From Cloeon dipterum (Eukaryota > Arthropoda > Insecta > Ephemeroptera > Baetidae), in the NCBI RefSeq assembly GCF_949628265.1, contig NC_088786.1:25999681-26063680 (forward strand): a DNA stretch of 64,000 nt, given 5' to 3'. A program made the translations under genes and the position numbers. The notes beneath the pieces are model-generated. The model saw nothing but the letters and a program-made list of their open reading frames with translations. It was not told the origin of the DNA and searched no databases. Of the stretch, positions 1-10,743 are shown in pieces. Each line of letters begins with the position of its first letter. The first letter of the stretch is position 1.

Positions 1-87
1 CCAAAAATTTACATCTTTACAGAATTTCCTCAAACATATTAGTTTTTTCCTGAAATCCTTCTTCATTTTATTTTAATTTTTCTGTAG

Positions 88-3000
88 GCTGACGCATCAG
101 CACTTCAGCTTGGAAGCTCTGCCCAGAATGTTGTAGCCTCAATGGCCAAGTTGGCCTCAGCAGCCGCTCAGGGCAATGAAAACTACACTGGTCGTGAAGC
201 TCGCGCTACTGCGGCAGCCCTTAGTGATTTCACAAACTCTGTGAGGGCAGTTGCTGCCACCACCAATGACAAGCCAATGCAGACAAAGTAGGATAAAAAA
301 TCATCTCATTGTAGCGGGTATTAACTTGAAATTTCAGGATTATCTTGAATGCTGAAGAGGTCATGGAAAGGTCACTTCTGTTCCTTGACGAAGCAAGGAG
401 GGCCGTGGTTGAAGGCAATGACAAATACGATGTTAGAACCTTGGGTCAGTGCTGCAAGAGGGTGCAACAGTCAATCGATGAAACTATCAACTGCCTGCCA
501 TCGCAGAAGGATGTTGACGACGCTATCAATATCATCAATGAGGCCTCGCAAATTCTGGCCATGAACGAGTACCCACCGACAAACAAATCCTATGGGTAAA
601 ATATAAATTTTTTCAAACGTTTTAAATAGCTCATATTATTATTTTTTATTCAGTCAATTGACTCAAGACCTGCACAACGCTGCTGCCTATTTGAACGACG
701 CCTCCACTGACGTTGCTGGCTCTGTTGGAAGCGCTGGTGAGCTGTCTAACGCGTCCAAGAAGTACGGAGATGCTTTCACTAACCTCCTTACCGTTGGAAT
801 GGAAATGGCTGGACAGACAACTGTATGTGTTTCAAACATTAAATCCCCAATCATCTAAAAATTATGTTAACAGGAACCTGAAACCAGGAACTTGATGATC
901 ATGTCCCTTAAGAGCATAACTGTGACATCGTCCAGTCTGTTGATTACTTCCAAATCGGTCGCCGCCGATCCAAGCGCCCCCAACGCCAAGAACAAGCTTT
1001 CTGGCGCGGCTCGTGCTGTCACAGACAGCATCAACCAATTGGTCGACGTCTGCACCCAGTCGGCTCCAGGCCAGAAGGAATGTGACAACGCTTTGAGGAA
1101 CATTCAAGCCATGAAGCCTCTGCTGGACAACCCAAGCGAGCCCGTGAGCGAGGCCACCTACTTTGAGTGCCTAGACTCGGTGATGGAGAAATCCAAGAGC
1201 CTTGGCGATGGCATGACCGGCATTGCCAACCACGCCAAAAAGGGTGAACACCAAGAATTCGCCTCTTCAGTGCGCAACACCAGCGCCGCCATTTGCGGCC
1301 TTGTTGAGGCTGCTGCTCAGTCGGCCTTCCTGGTCGCGGTCTCAGATCCATCCAGCTCTGCTGGTCGTCCTGGGCTCATAGACCAAGCCATGTGCAGCAG
1401 GGCCTCCCACGCCATCCATACAGCATGTCAGAGCCTGTCCAACCAGGCCAGCAGCCAACAGCAGGTCTTGTCAGCCGCCACCATCATCGCCAAGCACACA
1501 AGTGCCCTTTGCAACGCGTGCCGCATTGCCTCAGCCCAGACACACAACCCGGTGGCCAAGAGGCACTTTGTCCAGTCAGCCAAGGATGTTGCTAACTCCA
1601 CTGCTAATCTTGTCAAAGAAATCAAGGCTTTAGACAGGTACGTTATTTATACATTCTTAGTGGTTTTTGTTTTTCTTAATTGAAATAGTAAAAATGTTAT
1701 TATTTTTTCTTTCAATAACACTAAGGAGCCTAGATACAAATTTTTGCTGGAGAGTTAAATTGTTTCTTTCAGCCACTTGACAAGAAGTAGCATCCAAAAT
1801 ATTTTTGTAAAGAGCCCTTTTTATCTTGAGATCAAGATTGCTCTAACCTTCTTGAGAAAAAGATGAGACACATTTTTAAAATTGCTGCCCTCTCGTTTTG
1901 GAGAGCCAGGAGCTTAAAAAATGCTACAACACTGTCTCTATGAATTCCAGGGATTACAGCCAACAGAATAGAGAGCGTTGCGCTGCCGCCACCCAGCCCC
2001 TTCTTGATGCAGTGGACAGCCTGTACAACTTTGCCAGCTCTTCCGAGTTCGCCTCTGTTCCTGGAAGAATTTCCGAGGAGGCGAGACGCTCCCAACAGCC
2101 TATCACTCAGGCTGGACGCTCCATCATTGACGGCTCTTGCGCCATGATCGGCGCTGCTAAATCGCTGGCCGTCAACCCCAGAGACCCTCCAACCTGGCAG
2201 ATCCTGGCCAACCACAGCAAGTCTGTTTCTGATTCAATCAAAAGACTGGTGTCCTCCATTAGGGACAAGGCGCCGGGACAGAAGGAGTGTGACTATGCTA
2301 TTGAACTCATCAACAATAAGATCAGAGACCTCGACCAAGCCTCTCTGGATGCTGTCTCTCAGTGTCTGAGACCACGGAAGGAATTGAACGCCCAAAAATA
2401 CAGGTTTTATATTTTAATTAAATATTTTGATTGATTCTCATTGGTTTCGTATTCAAACTGCAGAGAGCAAACCGAAGCTTCTGCTAGTGAAATTCTCGAT
2501 CGTTTGGAGCCTCTGAGGAGTGCAGCCAAGTTTGAGGCCGAAAAGATTGGCCATTCCGTTACTCAGGTTGCTAACTACCTTGACCCATTGGTCAACGGTG
2601 CCATTGGAGCCGCCTCCAACATGACCCACTCGAAACAACAAATGGTGCTTCTTGATCAGACCAAGTCTGTCGCCGAAAGTATTCTGCAGTTTGTCTTTGC
2701 GGCAAAGGAAGGCGGTGGTAATCCCAAGGTATGACGATTTTTTCTGTAAAATTTGAAATCTACATTTAAGGAATCTGTGAAAATTCTGTGAAATAATTTG
2801 AGACTTTTGAGTTAAAGTTTATTAAATATATTTTCACTCGCCGAAATAATTGGGTTCTCTAAAAAAATTATAAATTGTTTTAGGCATTGAAAATCCATCC
2901 AGACATTGATGAAGCGTGCGATGCCTCCAAGGAAGCGCTGCAAGATTTGGGCAGCTCCCTTGAAAAACTAGCCACTCAAGCTGGAATCGTTACAGGCATT

Positions 3001-6000
3001 GTCGAGTCTATCTCTCGCTCGATGGCGCGCATCACCGATCGTAGAGTGACCCACATGGAAACCAACATTAGCTTTGTCGACTACCAAACCAGAATGGTGA
3101 CCTGCGCCAAGGAACTGGCCAGGATCTCGCAGGAGATGGTCGGTAAGGCCGGCTCCTCGGACACATCCCGCCTCGCTCCCCTCGGCGGCGAGCTCTCCAG
3201 GCAGTACGCTCAGCTTGCTTCGGACGCCGGCGGAGCTTCCTCTGCCACAACCAACCCTGACGTGGCTCAACGCCTGACATCGGGCGTCCAAGACTTAGGC
3301 CAGTCATGCATCGACCTTGTCAGGTCAGGAGGAAACTGCCAGCCAGGTGACTCATTCGCGCAGAGGGAGGTCGCGGAGGCCGGCAGGAGCGTGTCTGAAA
3401 AGGTGTCGCAGGTGCTGGCCGCACTCCAGGCCGGCTCCAGAGGCACTCAGGCGTGTATCAACGCCGCCTCCACTGTTTCCGGCATCATTGGAGACCTGGA
3501 CACGACCATCATGTTCGCCACCGCTGGCACTCTACACGCCGAAGGGGAGGGCGAGGTATTCGCCGATCACAGGGAGCAAATCCTGAAGACGGCCAAGGCA
3601 CTGGTTGAAGACACCAAAACCCTGGTCGCAGGAGCCGCCTCCTCTCAGGAGCAGTTGGCCGTCGCCGCCCAGAACGCGGTGACCACCATTGTCCAGCTGG
3701 CTGAGGTCGTCAAGCACGGCGCCGCCTCTCTGGGCTCAAACAATCCTGAGGCTCAGGTAACCCAATTTAAATTCTGCTTTTCCAAACCAGGATGTTAAAA
3801 AAACTGCAGTAATGTTTTTCCTCAACCGTGCATTATGCATATTTTTCAGATAATCATAAAGTTGTTGTTGCATCAATTTTGGTGCCTCTGATTTCACGAA
3901 GTAATGGTTTTTTTTATAAAAAATCAGACGGCTTTTTTTAATTCCGCCTAATTTAGATTAAAAGTGGACAAGTTTTCATTCAAAATACCCGGAAAAATTA
4001 AAGAAATTGTAGATTTGTACACTTGCTTTTTTGTTAAAATAATGCTCTGCAAGATTGCTAACCCTGATACGAACCTTGCTTATAAAACTGCAATCTCTTT
4101 GGTGCAGGTGATGCTGATTAACGCAGTCAAAGACGTGGCTTCCGCTTTGGGCGACCTAATCCAAGCCACCAAGGCGGCCTCCGGCAAGAGCATAACCGAT
4201 CCATCTATGAACCACCTCAAGGAGTCCGCAAAGGTAGGCCTCTAGCAAATCATTCAGCTGACGATCGGGATTTCTAACAAATTCTAACTACGAGCACACT
4301 TACTTTCCAGTTCCCTTGTAAAATTAGACCCTTGATTCCCATCAAGAGAACTTAAAATTTGCCGATACACATTGCATGGATCTGCTTCTTTTCGGATAGT
4401 AATGAGTGATTTGCAATCATTAATTAGGTGGTGGACACCCAATCCGATTGCGAACCAGCAGACTGGTTCGTTTCCGACCAAGAAGAAGAACTTATCCGAC
4501 TCTTAGGCGCAGATCAAGGAGAGACAGCGAGTCTCGGCCCCACCGGCGACATTCAGCAACTTCTTGCTAACTAATTTCGTCCACCCGCTGAATATAACAT
4601 AATTAATTACTCTCATCTCTTTCAGAGAACTAACTCTTGGCATGATTTCTGATAGGCTCTACATATCAATAAAGTTTAAGTTTTTCTTTGCGCGCATGGT
4701 TATTTTTTCTTTCGCGAAAGTGCTGAGGAGCGTCACTTTTATTATTTACAATCAGACAATTTTACTTTTATTGATTAACCCTAGAGCTATTTTATTCAAA
4801 TTGTATATTATCCTTCAGTAGTGTCTTTAAGCCGAATTTATATCTTTCTAATTCCGTGAGAAATAAAGCGTTTCAAGGTAGAGAGCATAAATAAAAGACT
4901 TTTTACTCTTTTCCCGTAGACACAGAGTCGATTACATAAAATTTGACTAATCCCTCCAAACTATCTTCAATATCAGTTGATACGAGGTATGTATTTGAAA
5001 TAAAGTCTCGGTAAAAAGTTATATTCACTAATAATACTGATTAGCATGGTGTGATAGTTACAACTGACCTCCAGCACTTAAAATTCGGTTAATAAAAATA
5101 TTTAAAAGCCAAGCAATCGATTTAAACCAAAAAGGAGAGTCTCCACCACCAAAAACAAATACTGTGAATAATATCAATGTGCCTAAATTCTACAGTCAAA
5201 ATTACAGGAGCTTGTTGGAGCTTATAAGATCTTTGTGAGCGGCTGCACTTTGTCACCTCGTTTACTCCACATTAAAACCACTAATCTACTAAAATACATT
5301 TCTGTCGTGGAGTTTGAACATTTTGCCTCTTTTGTTACTTAAAGTAGAATGCAATGTTTCAGGAAATTGCCTGCTTTTTATGTCGAATCTCTGTATGGCT
5401 GAAATTTAACCCCTAAACTCGATCTCCAGGTAATGGTCACGAATGTCACGTCACTGCTGAAAACCGTCAAGGCCGTCGAGGACGAGCATAGTCGAGGCAC
5501 CAGAGCTCTCGAAGCTACCATTGAAGCCATCGCGCAGGAGATCCGCGCCCTGCAGTCGAGCGAGCATCCCAAGACTAGAGTGAGTCCTGAGGACCTGGTG
5601 CGCTGCGCCAAGCCCATCACGCAGGCGACGGCCAAGGCCGTGGCCGCCGGCAACAGCGGCAAGCAGGACGACATCATCGTCGCCGCAAACATGGGACGCA
5701 AGGCCATCTCGGACATGCTAACCATTTGCAAGGCCGCCGCTTTCCAGGCTGACAGTAAAGAGATGCGCCTAAGGACCATCGAGGCCGGCTTCAACGTGTC
5801 CTCGCAGTACAGGGAGCTGCTGCTGATCGTGCTGCAGGTGCTGGAAAAGCCAGCGTCCGCCTCCGAGACCAAACACCACATGGCCACCATTTCCAGAAGA
5901 ATCGCGCAGAGTGTGACGGAGCTTGTTGCTGCTGCCGAAATGCTTAAGGGTAAGGCAGTCGAGTTTAATGGATCTATGGTGTTATTTATTGTTAGGTAAA

Positions 6001-9000
6001 AGCCTGATGGGAACATTTTGTTGGTAGCCAACATAAAATAGGATGTTTGCAGCAACTTTTTGTTGCAATAAATATTTTTATTGGCTAAATGAGTTTGATA
6101 AAAATACAACTAAAAAGATTTGAATTAAAATAACAATTAAAAATATTTTTACAATTAAAGATATTGCATGAAAAATTCTACTTATCAAAATATTATTCTG
6201 AAAACAAATCCAATAAAATGCAAAACAACACAATGTTGTTTGATTTGTTGCGGTTTGAAATCAAAATTTTGTTTTCATAATCAAAAGCTTAGAATAAGTA
6301 AAATTGTTTAGAACGAAGCAGACCGTAACATGTTATAAAACCGCGTTTAGAATACACATTATCTTAACTCGCGAAAGGAAAACCGCATATGCGCTTTTGG
6401 CACCGATTTTCTTTCAATTGGAGAAAAATTTAAACATTTTCGTCGTGTGTTTCTTCAGGAACCGATCTTGAGGATCCTGACGACCCGACCGTGATCGCCG
6501 AGAACGAGCTGCTTGGTGCTGCCGCGTCGATTGATGCTGCTGCCAAGAAACTGGCCAGCCTCCGTCCGAGACGTTCCGTCCAGGTGAGTTACGCATGCAA
6601 ACTGCTGTCTCTATTCGTCTTTCTGTTTGTGATGGGTGATGGTGTCGGGAAGGGGGTGGGAGCTCATCGCTTGACCTCTGTGGCAGCTTCTTCAACTTCT
6701 ACTGTCTCCTGTAAGATATGTTTGATATTCTTGGTTGATTTTGCCCAACCAGGAATCAAACATATTATTACGGTGGGTTCAGTGCTCTCATCTATGGACT
6801 CCAATCATCAAACTCTGTTCTGGAAAGCACTTCACGGTTCTTTTGTGTAAATGTTCTTCATACACTTAAATACAGACCAATTGCAGAAGTAGACATTTTT
6901 GGTAGTTTTGGTACAGGAGCAGGAGAAACTTTAAAGTTTTTGTATCAGGTGATTTTGATTGCATAATCATTTATTTATCGCTCTAAGCATGAATGAACAT
7001 AGAATTTGTTCTGCAAAATCACGTGTGCTGTGGGAAATCGTTGAATTCTGTGTAAAAAATGACTTCTTTTAAAGAAACTATGTAATTTCACAGGATCTTT
7101 ATGTATACTATTTGGCATTGGAAAATTATCTCTCTGTATGTAAATTGCTACGATAATTTCAGTTAAAACTTAAGCCTACATAATTCATCTTTCTCTCTTT
7201 ATAGGAAACTGACGAAAGTCTAAACTTTGACGAAATGATTCTTGAAGCCGCCAAATCCATTGCCGCAGCCACGTCTGCACTTGTCAAGGCTGCATCTGCT
7301 GCTCAGAGAGAACTTATTGAACAGGGAAAGGTAAAAAATTAATTCAAGCCAAATTACAAAAAAAAAATGAAAATGCTAATTTTATTGTGTTATTTAGGTG
7401 AGCCGTCGACCGCTGTGCAGTTCAGACGACGGCCAATGGTCAGAGGGTCTGATTTCGGCCGCCAGACTGGTGGCCGCCGCCACGCATAGCCTGGTGGAGA
7501 GCGCCAACGGTCTAGTGCAAGGAGTCTCCGGCGAGGAGAAACTCATCTCGGCGGCCAAGCAGGTGGCCTCGTCCACCGCGCAGCTGCTGGTCGCGTGCAA
7601 AGTCAAGGCTGATCCAGACAGCGCCTCTACCAAGAGGCTGCAAGCAGCAGGCAACGCAGTCAAGCGGGCCACTGACAACCTGGTCAGGGCGGCCCAACAG
7701 GCCGCCGCGCAGGAGGAGGAGCGCTCGCTGGTGCTCAATAGGCGCATGGTCGGTGGCATGGCCCAGGAGATCAACGCCAGGAGCGAGGTCTTGAGGTGAG
7801 GAATATTTTTTTCTTACTTACTGCTAAAAGGTGAATTGCTATGCAACATTTTATTCAAATCGGAGGTGTTGGGGTTATAAAAATTTGGAAAAAATTAAGT
7901 AAAAATTATAAAGATTGATTTTTAAGACTAAATCTCAGGTAAACATTTTGTAGGAATGGCGAATTTAAATCCAATTTAACCTTTTAAAGTGTCTCTAATT
8001 TATTTCAAATTGTCTTGGCACTACGCCGCGTTTCTGCATGAAGTTTATTCAAATGTAAATTTAAAATAAAGGTTTAAAAATTAATCTTTTGTTTTCAGGA
8101 TTGAGAAAGAGCTGGAAGAGGCCCGAGGCCGTCTAACAGCTGTCAGGCAAGCCAGGTACAAAATGAAGGCTCCAGGCGCCGGCTCTGGAGATGACACCGG
8201 CGACGAAGGTGGTTATGGCAGTGGCTACGAGTCGTTTACCAGGTACGAGCCTGACATATTTGCGCATTCCGCTGTAGAGAATAACCCTAGTCAAACCGCT
8301 TCTTGTGCAGTTGCGATACTGATTTTAACGCACCACTTTTTTTGTTTCGCATATTTAGTCGTTACGAAACACGCACATTCGACCAGAGCCAAAGCCCGAG
8401 CAACCAGATGTACGCGAGTACCCCTGCAAAACCAGCAGCAATCCCGCAGCAAAACGCTGCGCCCGCACCCGCACAGTCGCCTTACAATAACGGCACGGCC
8501 AACTACTCGCACAGTAACGGAACCATGAGCACGTTCGGAACCCCGATCCGCTCCCACCAGTTGCAGCAGATGGAGAACAGCGCCCAGCAGAGCTACCACA
8601 CCAGCGAGGTACCTTCATCATATTTAGTTCTCTCATTGGGGGCCCACTTTGGCCGTTAACCTTTTACATATTAAATTGAAAAAAGCTAGAATAAATTAAT
8701 TTGGAGTAAGCTCTTCATTTTAATTTTGTTTGGTATATTTTTCATAAAAAAATAGGTAAATAATTAATTAACTCTCAGTGATTTCGTCTAATTTTCAAGC
8801 TATTAATTTGTTATCTTCTATCCCTTTTTACGCAAAAATCATATTGCTTAATTTTAATTTCCCATCCAAAAACAAGGAACGATTGCATCTATCTTTTTTA
8901 ATTTCCCAAAATAACAGCGTCATTGCATGTTGCAGGTATCTTCGAGTAATCAAAGAATTGGAACTGAAGAAAAAATGATGCAGATGATGCAGCAGTCGAA

Positions 9001-9103
9001 CCAACGCATCGAGCGAACGATGACGACGGTGACGCAGCACCAACAGCATCAACAGCAGCAGCGGCAGACGCTCTCGTCCTTCCGCACAATCAACCAGAGT
9101 TGA
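88..9103 (+). CDS. rhea: Talin, C-terminal ~1,612 residues (5' end outside window)
   Basis: Talin is the cytoplasmic adaptor that activates integrins and links them to F-actin at adhesion sites. The window holds the rod from roughly human talin-1 residue 1050 to the C terminus. Coding exons: 88-287, 338-595, 654-822, 874-1637, 1951-2403, 2464-2728, 2884-3756, 4108-4233, 5430-5949, 6459-6583, 7205-7330, 7398-7795, 8099-8242, 8359-8608, 8936-9103 (TGA). All junctions are phase-consistent and total 4,839 nt. Recognisable blocks include SAPGQKECDNAL, LAVNPRDPP, DKAPGQKECD, LDTTIMFATAGTL, FADHREQILKTAK, VMVTNVTSLLKTVKAVEDE and DPTVIAENELLGAAAS, which match metazoan talins in order. The upstream head (FERM) and early rod must lie left of base 1. 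Exon 4108-4233 is the branch point to an alternative terminal exon at 4428. Identity is secure; exact splice sites are by eye. Confidence 0.95.
4428..4574 (+). CDS. rhea: Predicted alternative terminal exon of talin (48 novel residues, then TAA)
   Basis: Inside the 1.2-kb intron after exon 4108-4233 an AG acceptor at 4426-4427 opens a frame in the same phase (0) as the regular next exon. It encodes 48 residues starting VVDTQSDCEPADWF and continuing QEEELIRLLGADQ, ending LLAN and TAA at 4572-4574. An AATAAA follows at 4668. The peptide is acidic, has a protein-like composition and resembles no talin segment. Use of this exon would end the protein after the helix ending KESAK, removing the last rod helices, the I/LWEQ module and the dimeriser. 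The polypyrimidine tract is weak, so this remains a prediction without transcript support. Confidence 0.6.
   Translation: MVDTQSDCEPADWFVSDQEEELIRLLGADQGETASLGPTGDIQQLLAN
4668..4673 (+). terminator. Poly(A) signal AATAAA for the short talin transcript
   Basis: A canonical AATAAA lies 94 nt after the TAA of the alternative terminal exon and is followed by a T-rich, GT-containing stretch (GTTTAAGTTTTTC), the usual downstream element. It sits within the intron of the long talin transcript, which fits intronic polyadenylation. Confidence 0.5.
6459..8242 (+). CDS. rhea: Talin I/LWEQ actin-binding module and dimerisation helix (exons of the talin gene)
   Basis: These five exons (6459-6583, 7205-7330, 7398-7795, 8099-8242, plus the junction from 5430-5949) encode the C-terminal R13 bundle (I/LWEQ or THATCH module, actin-binding site 3) and the dimerisation helix. 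R13 starts near DPDDPTVIAENELLGAAAS and runs through DDGQWSEGLISAAR, ISAAKQVASSTAQLLVACK and RLQAAGNAVKRATDNL, all strongly conserved in talins and Sla2/Hip1R. The helix that dimerises in vertebrate talin is the KELEEARGRLTAVRQARYK stretch at the start of exon 8099-8242. These are the parts missing from the predicted short isoform that ends at 4574. Confidence 0.9.
8243..9103 (+). CDS. rhea: Talin C-terminal extension, low complexity
   Basis: After the dimerisation helix, where vertebrate talin stops within about ten residues, this gene continues for about 170 residues across the end of exon 8099-8242 and exons 8359-8608 and 8936-9103. The tail is rich in Gly, Ser, Pro, Ala, Asn and finally Gln and Met (for example QHQQHQQQQRQ close to the end). 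No folded domain is recognisable. Reading frame, splice phases and codon use (GC-rich third positions like the rod) argue that it is translated. It is probably a disordered tail; I do not assign a function. Confidence 0.8.
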
Positions 9104-10530
9104 AAGCACAATAACAATCCAGTCTTGTCGCCATGATGATTGATAATAATATTTAGCAGGATGCTTTTTAACTTCCGAGACGTGTCTACGTTTAAATGTC
9201 ACGCACAGTATTTTAACTTTTAACCGATGATTACAAAATGAGCTTTTAGGGACCTTCTTTGCGAATGGGGTTCTGTCAAATGTTCAAAGCATTTTAACTT
9301 GCGCGTCACGTTTAGTTCAACCACTTCGAGTGAATTTTTACTTTCAAACGAGTACCTTTGCTTGTTTCCATTCATATTTTTACCACGTTTCCTTGTGTCC
9401 CCTCTAAATGAAGGTCCATGCCTTATGGAATCGTTGACGCACAACCTTCGCCAGGTTGTTAATTGTAAACTTAAAGAAAGAATGAACCTAGCACGTAACT
9501 TAAATTAGAACGTTGATTGTTCTTCATTTGTTTGCTGTGGTGCTACAATAATTGTATTATAGTAACACGGTAGCATTTTAAGTGGTAATGTTATACTTTT
9601 TAAACGATGCAATCATTGGTATGTTTACAATTATTTGGTTCATTTCATAGAAAGTCGTTAATCAAAATCAGTTTTAACTTGTGTACTGTTTAGATGGAGT
9701 AAAGGCGATGCTTTAATAATTACCTATTAACACGTAAGGACAGAGTCTTCAAAAAAATAGTGAAAACTATTATATTGCTCTCAAAATTAGGTGCTCCACG
9801 AGTAAATTCAAAACACGGTGCTTCGATATTTATTTACACGCAATATTCATTAATCCACTCCGTTCTAATGTTTCGCCCAAGTAACTTTTATTAACGAATC
9901 AACATATCATTTAGAATTTTAATATCTCCTTGTTTAAACGTTTCATTATTCATTAATTACAAATAATATAATTATCTTCTGCCGCAAGAGCAAAGTTTTG
10001 CCAAAGTTTTAGTTTTTTTGGAATGACCTTAGGAGCATTGTGGTTCACTCGAAAGGAAATTGATAGAAAAAGTGCCTGGTGCGTGTGAAAACGCTGCCAT
10101 GAATCATAAACGGGAATACATATTTGCAGATGGAGACATCAATAGAATGGGTATGGATTATATTGTCACCTTCAAGAATTTTATATGCCATATATATTAC
10201 TGAACTAGTGCATTAAGGCTACAATATGATATGAACTTGTCAGTCCTAGATTTGTAACAGGAGGCCTTATCGATTGAAAACTGCTTTGTAAATTATTGCT
10301 ACTTTTGTGCAACGGATTGTGTCTCAGACAGAAATTTGAAACTTGAAATTGAACTGGGACTGTTCAAAGAAATGAGAAATGCTAAATTCTATATTTATAT
10401 CTCACACAAAAACAGATGAATATTATTAGGAGTACTATTATTACTATTCATATAACAGAATATATCGTGACTAAAAACGTCGTAATATGTTTTACCGTGT
10501 TTTACAAAATAAAGATATCACTTGTTAACT
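9104..10530 (+). other. rhea: Talin 3' untranslated region
   Basis: About 1.4 kb of AT-rich sequence with no credible ORF follows the talin stop. The last well-placed plus-strand AATAAA is at 10508-10513, so the 3' UTR probably runs to about 10530. No long repeat or structured RNA was recognised in it. Confidence 0.6.
10508..10513 (+). terminator. Poly(A) signal AATAAA, long talin transcript
   Basis: AATAAA followed by a GT-rich stretch (AAAATTGTGTGTCAATG). It lies just before the minus-strand poly(A) signal of the neighbouring transporter gene. Confidence 0.5.
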
Positions 10531-10602
10531 AAAATTGTGTGTCAATGATTAGAGCCCTCTTATCTCAAATTCAAACCATCTGCATGCTGCTCAAAAATTA
10601 TA

Positions 10603-10608
10603 TTTATT
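10603..10608 (-). terminator. Poly(A) signal of the SLC52 transporter gene
   Basis: TTTATT on the plus strand is AATAAA on the minus strand. It lies 136 nt after the stop codon of the transporter and about 90 bp from the convergent talin signal. Confidence 0.5.
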
Positions 10609-10743
10609 AAAAATACACCTTTGAATCTCACACCGGTACAAAAAGCTTATATATACAAATTAAAGTTTACAAAAGTACGTAGTTGCGTGACTTGAGAAGA
10701 CGCATCACGAGAATGAAATTGCGTAGCTGTCGTGGTAATTGAA

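Noticed and set aside
5378-6109. 243-codon ORF on the minus strand
   Set aside because: It is antisense to the talin exon 5430-5949, whose GC-rich codons keep the reverse frame open; Ser/Ala/Met-rich composition and no family resemblance.
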